This document shows, one piece after another, positions 9,432-19,066 of a stretch of 64,000 nucleotides of DNA (the first letter of the stretch is position 1; each line of letters opens with the position of its first letter). The DNA comes from Leishmania donovani (lineage: Eukaryota > Euglenozoa > Kinetoplastea > Trypanosomatida > Trypanosomatidae): NCBI RefSeq assembly GCF_000227135.1, contig NC_018262.1:1498223-1562222 (forward strand). Direction: 5' to 3'. The position numbers and the translations under genes were made by a program. The notes beneath the pieces are model-generated. The model ran no database searches, was not told where the DNA came from, and saw only the letters and a list, made by a program, of their open reading frames with translations.

Positions 9432-12109
9432 GGTGCTATAGGCGGGGAATGATAAGCGATGCACGTGTGGGTGGAGAGGGGGAGGCCTGTAACGGCGCAC
9501 TAAACGAAGTTTTTAGAAAAGAGAGAGTCAAGAGCAAAGAGAGCACAGATGAAAAAGAGGAAAAACAACCGGCAAGACGGTGCGTGCCTTTGTGTGTGCG
9601 TTCGCGTGCATGTGTGTGTGTGTGTGTGTGTGTTTATCAGCGATTCGGGGGAGACACGGACATGAAGCACGTAAAAAGTCGAGAGACAAAGGGAAACAGA
9701 GGCAAGAGCACATCGTCTAAAGGCCCAATGGAACGCATGAGGTGAGCAGCCGACACACACACACACGTGTCCTGAAGGTGAGTACTAAGGATGGAAGGCG
9801 AAGGGGGCGGAGGGGGCACACGGACAACAGAGACTGCTTGGCCAAGACGACTACTACTAGACACGCACTAGCCGTGAGAATGTCGCGTCAGCTGCAAAGT
9901 CGATCGTATTTCTCCCCTCGTACGATACGCAAAAGAAAAAAAAGACCCTTAGCTTCTTCCAACAACACCACCACCGCCATGCACCTTGAAAGAGCTCCTT
10001 GTGTATGTGGTTACATACCGCAGCTTGGGAGGGGGCGGGGGTAGAAAGGAAGCGAGAGCAGAGTGTGCGCCGCTGTTGTTGCCGCCGCTCCTCTCTGCAA
10101 ACGACGTCACCTAACCTCGACGACGTCATCTGCGCGTCGTGCTGGTTTTCTTCAATCATTCACTCGCTTTATTTTCTTGAGTGTCCACGTTATCATGTTG
10201 CTGCTGAATGAATGCATTGAGTCCGATGGCCCTTGAAGAGCAGCGCTGCTTTTCATTTTTTCTGGAATTACTGCTCTTGCCTATATACAGCTCAGCTACC
10301 TTCTCATACCCACAGCGCCCCCCCCCCACACACACACACCACATCCATGCAGGACGCAACGACGAGGTCGGCGTTCCTTTTTTATAATGGAGAGAGAGGA
10401 CGGCGAGAGAGGCCGAAGACGTGTGTGTGTGTGTGCGTGCGTTTGGTTTACCAGTGAATGAAACATGATTCCACAGCGTATGCGTACGCATCCGCACCTC
10501 AAGACACGCGCACACTCACTCTTACGCACACTCCCCGGCAGTTACGCACGTGCGCACACCTCTTTTTCTCTCTCGTTGCTTGTGCCCCTCTGATGCCTCA
10601 ACCACAAGAATATCTGAAACAAACCACACGCACGCACACCGCCATCAACAGACACGAGGAGACGACGCCGGGCAAACGAAAGAGGGAAGATGTAAAAAAA
10701 AAGAAAAATGCAAAAGAGCGTTTTTCACGCGCGTTTTTGTGTTTGCGTTTTTTTCCTCAGGGAAGGGGAGGGAAGGAGGGGGTTCTTTTGGAGAGCCCCC
10801 ATCACACGCAACTCCAGAGAACGCTCACACTCACACAAGCACAAATCCATACACGCACCGCAGCATGTCCACGGCAACGAAAAATGGGTCCGCTAGCCGC
10901 TCTCGAGCACTCACTGGCGTCTCCGTCAAGTGGATGGAGGCAGGCACGCTTCCCCATTCGCGTCACGTTTGTTCTCCATGTAATGTGTGTTGTGTGGGCG
11001 CTGGTCGTTGAGAGCGAAAAAGAGCCAAATCGGGGGAAAAGAAACGAAAAGGAGAGAAGAGAAATGTGGCAAACCGTTTCACCTGTATCTCTCCCTTTGT
11101 GTGTGTGTGTGTGTGTCCTGCACTTGTCGCTGTGCCGCTCCCCGCTCCCCGCTTCCTACGCCCCCATTCCCTCAGTCGCGCACGTACTGAAGGGCGGAGA
11201 TGGAGGAAGGAAGGGGCCGTTACGGAAGCGACCCAAAAAAAAACGCAGAAAAGAAAAGCCTTGAAAGCATGAAGACGCACCGTACGCGCACGCAACACAT
11301 GGGGGAACACAGAAACACAACAAACGCGAAAAAGGGGGGAGAAGGCGAGTTAGAGCCCGAGAGTCAAACCGAAACAACTCGAAAAGCGCACATACATGCA
11401 TACACAGAGACTCACATACATACAGAATGAAATACCACGAGGAGATCATCCGCAATGGAGACACATGCACGTATATACCCTACGTGTGCAGAACATGTAC
11501 ACGTCAGAGAGGGGGAGAGAGGAGAGAGAGAGACAGGAAGCAACAAATAGAAAATAAATAGGAAACGTTTTCGGTGTTGTTCATGCACCTTTTCTTTCGT
11601 CTGCGTGTGGTCGCGCGTCATCTGTCTGCTTTTGCGTTTGCCTAAGTGTGAGTGGCTCTTGACGGAGGGAGGGTGCACATGGGAGGGAGGGAGGGCGGGC
11701 GGGGACGCAGCGGCCCGGAAATAGGTGAGGGAGGAGGCGAGGAAGCGCGCGGCATAGACACACACGCAGCGACTACGAGAAACGAAACGCACCAAAAAAT
11801 ATATAAACAGAAGAAAAGCAGAGATCAGCAACGATAGAAAGGCCGATGCTCACGGTATCGCAGAGATGGGGAGTACAGGAGCAGGGCGCACCTTCTCCCC
11901 TCTTCTCCCTTCCCTCTCTTCCATTGGCCGTGCATACACAATGACAGCTCTAGAGGTCTGCACACGCATGGTGGTATCATAGCAATACTCCTACAATGTG
12001 CTTGGTTGTGCCTCTCTAGCGTTTGCGTCTGTTTTCTTGAGGGTTGCTCTTCCTTTCCTTCTGCGCTGCCTCTGATGATGCGGTGCTGTGGATGGGTGTA
12101 CTTTCATCC
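9432..12109. other. intergenic/UTR stretch between PEX11 and GIM5
   Basis: 2.7 kb without a supportable gene. It contains a TG repeat at 9611-9633, a short CA run near 9753, a TG run near 11099-11117, and alternating CA- and GA-rich tracts. Long plus-strand frames here translate to Thr/His/Arg/Lys-rich low-complexity sequence and are antisense to transcription. Confidence 0.5.
9611..9633. repeat. (TG)n microsatellite
   Basis: 23-base TG repeat upstream of the GIM5 start, probably in the PEX11-GIM5 intergenic DNA. Confidence 0.95.
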
Positions 12110-12787
12110 TCAGTAGAAATCACACATGGACGCGATGAAGCCAAGCGCACCACGGATCGTATCGTTCAGCCCGAGATGCTTCGGCGCGATGAGCTGCAGC
12201 GTCTTGTGCAGCGGCACCAGTGGGCCGCTCACGTCCTCCAGCAGCTGTGGGCCACCCTTCGGGAAGCAGGTCAGCGAGAAGATCAAGAAGCAGCCTAGCT
12301 TCACGGTGGTGACCATCTGCCGCTTCTGTTCCTCCGGTGTGTTCTTCTTTTGCGTCATGACGTACGCCTGGCGCATCAGACCGAGCAGCAGTGTGTAGAA
12401 CCAGCAGGTCACAGCGCAGCCACCGAGGCGGACAAAGCGGTTCGGGTATACGTTGTGGCTGGACAGCACTGCCGTGTTCTCAAAGAAGCAAAAGCACACG
12501 TGAAAGAAGTGGCTCAGCTGGTCCACGCGGTCGAGTAGTACGTCACCCTTAGGCTTGGAGAGTGCCTCCAGCGTCGGCTTTGACAGCGCGTTGAAGAGAA
12601 GGGCGAGACGCGTGATGGCACGGTAGCCGTCCGCCATGGACGAGAGGCTCTTCAGAGACTTGCTCAGAGAGGTGCAGCCGGCATCGTTAGCAGGGCCAGC
12701 GAGGGTCATGGGGAGGAACTGCACAATGGCCATCACCTTATCACGGTCTCCCGTGTTGCCAAGGTACTCAAAGACGGCGGCGGACAT
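12110..12787 (-). CDS. PEX11: peroxin 11 (PEX11), glycosomal membrane
   Basis: A 225-residue protein of the PEX11 family, which controls proliferation and elongation of peroxisomes and glycosomes. It starts MSAAVFEYLGNTGDRDKVM, the typical amphipathic N-terminal region, followed by the IVQFLPM stretch. Hydrophobic segments lie around 94-106, 121-137, 162-174 and 200-222. The T. brucei protein is of similar length. The start at 12787 is preferred over the in-frame extension to 13153, which is Pro/Phe/Ser-rich and derives from pyrimidine tracts. A good acceptor AG at 12889-12890 lies between the two starts and would exclude the longer form. Confidence 0.88.
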   Translation of the reverse strand: MSAAVFEYLGNTGDRDKVMAIVQFLPMTLAGPANDAGCTSLSKSLKSLSSMADGYRAITRLALLFNALSKPTLEALSKPKGDVLLDRVDQLSHFFHVCFCFFENTAVLSSHNVYPNRFVRLGGCAVTCWFYTLLLGLMRQAYVMTQKKNTPEEQKRQMVTTVKLGCFLIFSLTCFPKGGPQLLEDVSGPLVPLHKTLQLIAPKHLGLNDTIRGALGFIASMCDFY

Positions 12788-12888
12788 GATGGCAAGTGGG
12801 TCTGAGTTGGGTTTTGTGTGATGCTGAAACGAAGGATAGTCAAACAGAGAGATGAACCCGATCAACGCACAGCACAAGAATTCGAAAA

Positions 12889-12924
12889 CTAAAAACACGC
12901 GAGAGAAGAGAAAGAGAGAGACAG
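12889..12924 (-). promoter_or_regulatory. candidate spliced-leader acceptor for PEX11
   Basis: On the minus strand a run of C/T of more than 20 bases (12900-12924) is followed by a T-rich stretch and an AG at 12890-12889, about 102 bases before the PEX11 start. This matches the usual trans-splice acceptor layout. Confidence 0.45.
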
Positions 12925-13335
12925 TGGTTACGGTAACTGAGCGGCAATTCTTTTTTTTTTCATGGAGAGAGAGGAGGAAGGAAGAGGGGGTGGGGTGGGG
13001 TGAGGAGTAGGCAATGTGTAGGAAAAAGAGAGCAAAAGGGAAAGGCGGGAAGGAAACGTGAGATGAGCGAAGGGGGAAGGGGAGCAGCAGCAAAGGACAC
13101 ACCGCGGCAAGCGAAGAGAGAGAGACGAGGGAAGGGTGGGCCTTCCGAGTCACACAATCAGATACGGCGGATGTGACGGCAGCAACTTAGCTCCTGCCAG
13201 GGAGAGAGAGTATCCTCTTCACCGATGCCTGCAAAATGCTTCAGAAAACGTCAGTGAAGCAGCACCACCTCTCCACCACCACCCCAACCAAAGAGGTAGA
13301 GACAGAACAGCGCACTGAACGCGTAGGATGTAAGC

Positions 13336-13352
13336 ATATATATATATATATA
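13336..13352. repeat. (AT)n microsatellite
   Basis: 17-base alternating A/T run in the 3' UTR region of the gene at 13564-14589. Confidence 0.9.
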
Positions 13353-13563
13353 ATCTTTTTTTGTGTGTATGTGCACCTTCCTTCGCATGTGTGTGAGGGG
13401 AAGACCGAAGGCGAGACCGCAACAAAACCCGCAACAAACGCAAAAAAGGGAAACACGCAAAATGCACTCTTGAAAACCTGCCGCACGTGCAGCAAGGAGC
13501 AGCTTCCACCGTCACTGCGAAGAAGTACAAAAGACGCGCACGAGCGTTCACGTGCTGTCGCTA

Positions 13564-14589
13564 TCACAGATACTTCCCACGAACGTTGGAAGGACCTGCA
13601 TCGCGCTGATGACGACTATGCCAGGGGCGCCAGTACGGCTCATACAAGTTGTGGGTCCGTTGTGCCGCATAGGGCCGATAGATCACGTAGCCCAGGTACA
13701 AGCCGGCGGCTGCCCCGGAGCCTGTAGAGAGTGACAAAAGCGCGCGCACCCCCCATGGAGTGAGCTGCTTGTAGTTGAAACCCACATAAGCCACTCCGCC
13801 GAGAAAGCCCGAGCAGAGGCTGGAGTTCAAGATGTGCCACCATGTGCGCTGCGGCGAGGAAACGTCACCCGACCAGAGCAGCATAAACAGGTTCGTCAAG
13901 GCGTCGCCGACCGGCATGCCGATGGTGCCCATCAGGGCTACCGCCCCGCCTTTGGCCACCGACGTTGTAATCTCGTGGAAGGCGATGCTGCCGAGCGTGA
14001 CGCCGTTCAGCTTTGCGTAGGTCTTGTCCATGGTGCGGTACAGGTAGGCGGTCCGACCTGCACCGAAACAAAATCCAGCTGTCGTGCACACGCGCAGGAA
14101 GTAGACGAGGCAGTCCGACGGCTGATCGATCATCCAGTCTAGCCAGTGGATCTTCAGCTTCTCTCGCATTTCCTTCTGCTCTGCCACCCACTGCTGGTAG
14201 CGTCGGTCATTGGCGTAGTCGTATCGCTGCAGGACCGACCGCTGCGCCTCACGAGCCTTCATGTGCGCGTCAGCCTGGCGGAACTCATTTTCAAAGCGAC
14301 TCACAAGCATGTCAATCGACTCAACATCCATCGTTGACGCTCGGCCGTCACCGTGGCGCCGTATCCTCTGCTCACCGCGCATTCGATCAAACTGCGAGTA
14401 GGCGACGCCGCTGTCACCGTACTCGCGATCCTTACCAGTGACTACGTTTTCGAACGACTCCGTATCCATAAGACTGCGAGAGAGCGGCACCTTCGCATCA
14501 CCACCGCCGGCGTCGCTCGAGGGGGATGGAGAGGCGCCGCCAGCGGCGGCAGACTGGCGGCCGCGCTGAAACGGCCACCACGACACCAT
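13564..14589 (-). CDS. multispan membrane protein, possibly Tim17-like mitochondrial
   Basis: I do not recognise this 341-residue protein with certainty. Residues 1-155 are hydrophilic, with a charged, probably helical stretch at 95-150. Residues 160-305 hold about four hydrophobic segments (roughly 161-178, 213-240, 256-272, 281-304) rich in small residues: GAGRTAYLY, KGGAVALMG, SGFLGGVAYVG, GSGAAAGLYLGYV. Gly-rich small-residue helices in a four-span layout are typical of Tim17/22/23 relatives, which in trypanosomes include diverged import-complex subunits. That link is inference only. Start at 14589 is chosen because the upstream in-frame extension derives from a pyrimidine tract with AG at 14606-14607. 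The C-terminus is basic and Tyr/Trp-rich. Confidence 0.7.
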   Translation of the reverse strand: MVSWWPFQRGRQSAAAGGASPSPSSDAGGGDAKVPLSRSLMDTESFENVVTGKDREYGDSGVAYSQFDRMRGEQRIRRHGDGRASTMDVESIDMLVSRFENEFRQADAHMKAREAQRSVLQRYDYANDRRYQQWVAEQKEMREKLKIHWLDWMIDQPSDCLVYFLRVCTTAGFCFGAGRTAYLYRTMDKTYAKLNGVTLGSIAFHEITTSVAKGGAVALMGTIGMPVGDALTNLFMLLWSGDVSSPQRTWWHILNSSLCSGFLGGVAYVGFNYKQLTPWGVRALLSLSTGSGAAAGLYLGYVIYRPYAAQRTHNLYEPYWRPWHSRHQRDAGPSNVRGKYL

Positions 14590-16458
14590 TGCGCCCCACC
14601 AAAACCTGCAAAGAGCGACAAGGAGAAAAAGATAAAAACCCCGTATTGATGGAAAGTGGTGTAGCACCGTGTGCGCGGGGTCGATGAGGCAAAGGCCAAC
14701 GGCAGGCAAAGCGACTTCACACTTAGAAAAGACCAAAGGAAGAGATACCCTTCAGGGGAGCTGAGAGCTGCAAAGAGGGCGGTGAAGAAGGAGTGCTATA
14801 GGGAGAGAGGTCCCGCCCCAGCTGCGTTATCTTCTAGCCCCGTGCTCGATGATGTTTGTTTTGCTTTGGTGGAAGAAGCGTATCGCGCCGAGGCAAAATC
14901 CTCAGGTACCACGCCTGAGACGCCGGTCAATCGGTGCAGATGTCGAAAGAGAAGACAAAAGCGAAAGGGTAAAACAAATCGAAGAGGAGGGGGGACGGAG
15001 CAGCGGGTGAGCGAGTGAGAGAAGAATACATACAACGTTGAGCGGTTGTCCGCCTTGTTCAGATTTGCAGGCTTCCCTACCTCCCTGCAGCGCAGCGCGA
15101 GGAGGATGGGAGGGTGCGAGTTGACTTCTCGAACACCTCCAGTTTCATGTGTGCCGTCACGAGCACTGGAAAATGTTCGGTGACAACGTGCAGGCAGAGT
15201 TATGCGAGTTCCTTCCTCTTCATCCTAGCGACACGTGAGTGAGCAAAGATCTCTTTGTTTCTGCTCTTTTTTTTTCATTGGAAGAAGGAAAGTGCCTGTG
15301 CGCTTGATTGCATTTTCTTTACAGTTTCGTGTTGCTTCAGGGAGATACATCATCTTCCATTCGTGTTATGCCTTCTCATTCTCTAAAATGCTGGGAGAGA
15401 AGGGGGCGGCGCACAGGGCAGTTTGCAAGTCACCCTAAGCCTCCCCCTGCCATCAACTCTGCCGCTGCGCGCTCTTCTTTCGGTCTCCAAAAACGGGGGA
15501 GGGGAAGGGGGATGGGCACATGCAGTGAGTACCGCACCCCACTGCGAAAGCGAAGTCGATCGCGTTCGTCCTCGCACAGCGTTAGACGGAAAGGGTGCGG
15601 CCTTCAACGCAGCTGCACGTACGTCCCGCACGCACAGGAGACGGGAAGAGGCGGAGAAACGATGAGCGCGTACACCCGAGTGGGCACACAGGCACAGAGT
15701 GAAAGGAAAGTGGCAGAGAGGAAAGAGAGGAGGAAAAGAAAAGGAATACAAAGAAGACAAAACAAAGGTAAGACCGTACAGGATGGAGAAGTGACGACAA
15801 CTCCGTTGATCAACGACGCGCAAGCTCACAGACACTTAGACAGACACGAGAAGACTCACAAACGTCTGCACGCCCACGCACTCACACACTACGGGAAGAG
15901 GGAGAAGCAAAACGAGCAAAAACAAAAGATACAAGTAAGCACAACAGGGAGGGTTGTGTCAGTACAGTTGGAACGGCGACGAGGAGGCACAGAAGTGCGT
16001 GTCCGAATCACCAGAGCAAGAAGAAAGCGAAGAGCTGACCCAGCGCTGAGGGAGAGTATGGCAGGGGAGGGGGAAACGCGGAAAGAGATAAAGAAAAAAG
16101 CACGAAAGGAGGAAGAACGAGAACAAAAAGCAACAACGCCAAAGAAAACTCTGTTCATCAACGGGTGTGCGCCCGTACAGGGGGACTCGCAACAAGCGGA
16201 GGGGGGAAGCACAGCGCACCACCCACACCAAATATCCGTGAGGGCGGTAAGGAAAACAAATGCCGGTAACCCTCTGGTCTTCGGTAGAGGTGCGTGGGTC
16301 AGCGCTCCAGTCCTCTCCGAAATGAGGAGATCAACGAAACGCAGCGTACGACGAGGAAGAGAAGCAGAGAAAAGATATTTACGCACACACACACGAGGCA
16401 CGCGGCACACCTGCTCGCTTCACGCGATTTTATCCCCGCCTCACCTCCACTTGTTGCC
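14590..16458. other. intergenic/UTR stretch
   Basis: 1.9 kb with no supportable gene. It should hold the 3' UTR of the coiled-coil gene at 16459 and the 5' UTR of the membrane protein gene. A 408-codon plus-strand frame (15308-16534) is Arg/Lys/Thr/His-rich and runs antisense to transcription. Confidence 0.5.
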
Positions 16459-17781
16459 TCATTTCCTGCGACCCGATGCCGCCTTGCGAGCCTGCGTCGG
16501 TGCCGCTTTCTTGGCGATAGCAGCACGCATCTGATTGTTCGACGCACGCAGCTCCTCGATTTGGCGCACCAGCTTATTCTCCTCGGCATCGAGGTTGCGC
16601 TTTGCGGCTCGCACAGATGCTTCGCCGGAGATGTGAATGCTGTCATCAAAGCGGGCAACTTCGTTGTGCTTTTCAACGTGCTGCATCAGCCTCGCCTCCA
16701 TCGACTGTACAACGCTCTCCTTCTCCAGCACGAGCATGTTCTTGCGTGCTACATTGGTGCGCATCATCTCGTTGTTCTTGTAGAGAAGTCGGAAAGTGTC
16801 CACTGGTATGTACTCATCCTGTGGCAGCACCTCCGACACGTCCTCCGGCTCCTCTCGCGAGGCGGACGGCACCAACGCCGACTTGGCGACGTTGCGTTCG
16901 AATTCGCGCGCCAGCCGCATCTCATTCAGCGACTTGGTCACGGTATCCAAGCGCCGTTGCAGCTGCTGCTCACGGGTTAGTTGCGCCTTGATAACGTTTT
17001 CCTGGCGGCGGCAGGCCATCTTCATGTCCTGTACGGCGTCGGAGAGGAACTCGCGATCGCTCTCCATGCACGCGATGCTATTCTCGACGAGGGTTGAGTC
17101 GCTTTCTGTCTTGACCACCAGCTGCAGCTTATTATTGTCCGCCGCCATGCGCTGCGCCTTGGCCTGCAGCTCGTTGCACTCTTTCTCTCGCACCCGGCAG
17201 TCGTTGCACAGCTGCATGTACCTCGTGCGACGCTCCTCGTTCTCCAGCACCTTCGCGCTCAGCGCTAGCACCGTCTTCTCCAGCCTTGCAATCGTCACCT
17301 TGCTGCTCTTGATGTCGGCGCGCAGAGACGCCTCCACAAGCGACATGTCATGAATATCCGCCCGCTCGCGCTCGATCCGTGAGAACTGCACATCACGCTT
17401 GCCGCCGTACCAGCCCGTTGCAGCCATTACCATGTCCAGCTCTTTGTGCGTGCTGTGAAGCTTGTTTGCCCGTTCGCGCAGCAGCTTCTCCTGCATGGCA
17501 TTCTCGCGCGCCAGCAGCTGGTTCCGGCGTTGCACAATCTTCAGCTGGTTCTGCAGACGGACGATGTTGTCCATGGCATCCTCGGCGGCGATCTCCTGTG
17601 GCGCCACCGTGGCCTCGTTGTACTGCTGAATCTGGCGACTCACTTCATCGTTGCGGTTCTGCTGCTCGATTGTCTCCAGTTCGGCGCCGAGCGAGTCCAA
17701 CCGAGCCGCGTACTCCTCGATTGCCCGCGTCATGCGCTGCAGCTCCTGCTGCGCAACAGGGTCCATTGTGGCGAGCTCCAT
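16459..17781 (-). CDS. coiled-coil protein, conserved hypothetical
   Basis: A 440-residue protein that is mostly heptad-like coiled coil from about residue 5 to 300 and again 335-430, rich in Glu, Gln, Arg, Lys and Leu, with no membrane segment or signal. A break around 305-330 contains SREEPEDVSEVLPQDE, followed by YIPVDTFRLLYKNN. The C-terminus is basic (ARKAASGRRK). Proteins of this kind in trypanosomatids are often axonemal or basal body components, but nothing here proves that. Two starts are possible (Met1 at 17781 and Met6 at 17766). The gene is unnamed because I cannot place it in a family. Confidence 0.8.
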   Translation of the reverse strand: MELATMDPVAQQELQRMTRAIEEYAARLDSLGAELETIEQQNRNDEVSRQIQQYNEATVAPQEIAAEDAMDNIVRLQNQLKIVQRRNQLLARENAMQEKLLRERANKLHSTHKELDMVMAATGWYGGKRDVQFSRIERERADIHDMSLVEASLRADIKSSKVTIARLEKTVLALSAKVLENEERRTRYMQLCNDCRVREKECNELQAKAQRMAADNNKLQLVVKTESDSTLVENSIACMESDREFLSDAVQDMKMACRRQENVIKAQLTREQQLQRRLDTVTKSLNEMRLAREFERNVAKSALVPSASREEPEDVSEVLPQDEYIPVDTFRLLYKNNEMMRTNVARKNMLVLEKESVVQSMEARLMQHVEKHNEVARFDDSIHISGEASVRAAKRNLDAEENKLVRQIEELRASNNQMRAAIAKKAAPTQARKAASGRRK

Positions 17782-19066
17782 CTCTGCTTCCTCGTGTGCG
17801 GGGAGAGCCGAGGAGTGAAGGGAAGACGCAGAGTGTGCTGTGCGCCAGTCAATGTTCTTACTTGCTTCACAGCGCTCAAGGTCGGCAGCGCGTCAAAGCA
17901 GAACCGGTGCGCGAATGGGGGAAGCGGCCACGCCAGGGAGACGGCAAGGAGAGCAGTCACGCCAATTCGTTTGTCTGGCTCGTTTGCGTGTTTGTTTCCT
18001 TTGGCCTGACGGCCCCGAATACGCTGTGGAAAAATATACGAGGCGAAAATACACAAAAAAATTCCACCAAAACAATGCGCAACACCACTTTGGGAAACGC
18101 ACACACACACACAAAGCCTCGCAAAACGGTCAGCAATGATATGGCGGCAATACAGCTGAGAGCAGGGGGGGGCGTGGCGGTGGCGAGAGGGAGCGCAATC
18201 AACAAGAGTGAGGGAGATGAGAGAGGTGACAAGGTGATGCGTAGGGACGGAGGGACAAAGAGCGTCTTCTCTGTTGCAGCGAAGACTTCGTCGCGGCGGT
18301 GTGTGCGAGTGTGTGTGTGTGTGTCTATCGTAGGGCGCGAGGGCACACCTTCGCTTCTTTTTTTTTTCAACGAAAACCGAAGTACGCACTTTGGCTCTTC
18401 ACCTGCAGACGAACGGCACACTGGGCGCAACACTGAACGAAGAAAAGCGCGCTGCAGCTGAGCACGTTAGTATTAGTCTGTTTGGCTCCTAGAAGGATCG
18501 AGATAGAGGCTTTATCACCTTTTGTGCGCGTTGGTGGGGACGGGGGAGGGGCAGTGAACAAGCGGCCCTTGTGGTTGGTTGTAATAATAACGTACTGCAT
18601 TTTGGCGTTGTACGGCGCGGAAGAAGCCGGGACGGGGTGGTGGAGGTCGAGAGGAGAGCGGCGGAAACGGAAAAAATGGAAGAGGCCAATGAAGAAGCGC
18701 ATGGAGGGAAGACAAACTGACCTGAGGGACAAGGTTGGTGCCCAGTCGAACCGGTGTACGCGAACGCGGTCAGCCTTTCGGCACTCGCGCCACGTCCACA
18801 CAGTTCCCACCTACATGGCGTGTGGAGAACGGCAGAAATGTTTCCGAAAAAAAAAAAAAGGTGCGGTGCATCGGCAAGCTCTTAGGCATTATTCGGTTCT
18901 TAGGCAGACCCCACCTCTTTGGCACCTGAGTCTCCGTTGTTTTCTGTACGTTGCTTCTGCCTGATGGTCGGAGCACGTTCAAGCGCACGGAAACGCGGCA
19001 CTGGCACTCATCTACGATGAGGTGGAGGGCACGGCGGGGTCACAACGCCCTCCTCGCCTCCCTCCC
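17782..19066. other. intergenic/UTR stretch
   Basis: 1.3 kb between the Sfi1-like gene and the coiled-coil gene. It contains CA and TG runs (near 18104 and 18312) and A runs (13 A near 18847). No gene seen. Confidence 0.5.

Larger units (their letters stand above)
12788..13563. other. intergenic/UTR stretch
   Basis: Contains the presumed 5' UTR of PEX11, with a strong minus-strand pyrimidine tract (about 12900-12924) and AG at 12889-12890, and the 3' UTR of the upstream membrane protein gene, with an AT repeat at 13336-13352. No gene seen. Confidence 0.5.

Noticed and set aside
10458..11264. 268-codon plus-strand open frame
   Set aside because: Composed of CA, GA and A-rich tracts; no protein-like motifs; antisense to the unit.
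15308..16534. 408-codon plus-strand open frame
   Set aside because: Lys/Arg/Thr/His-rich low-complexity translation, antisense to transcription and partly overlapping the coiled-coil gene.
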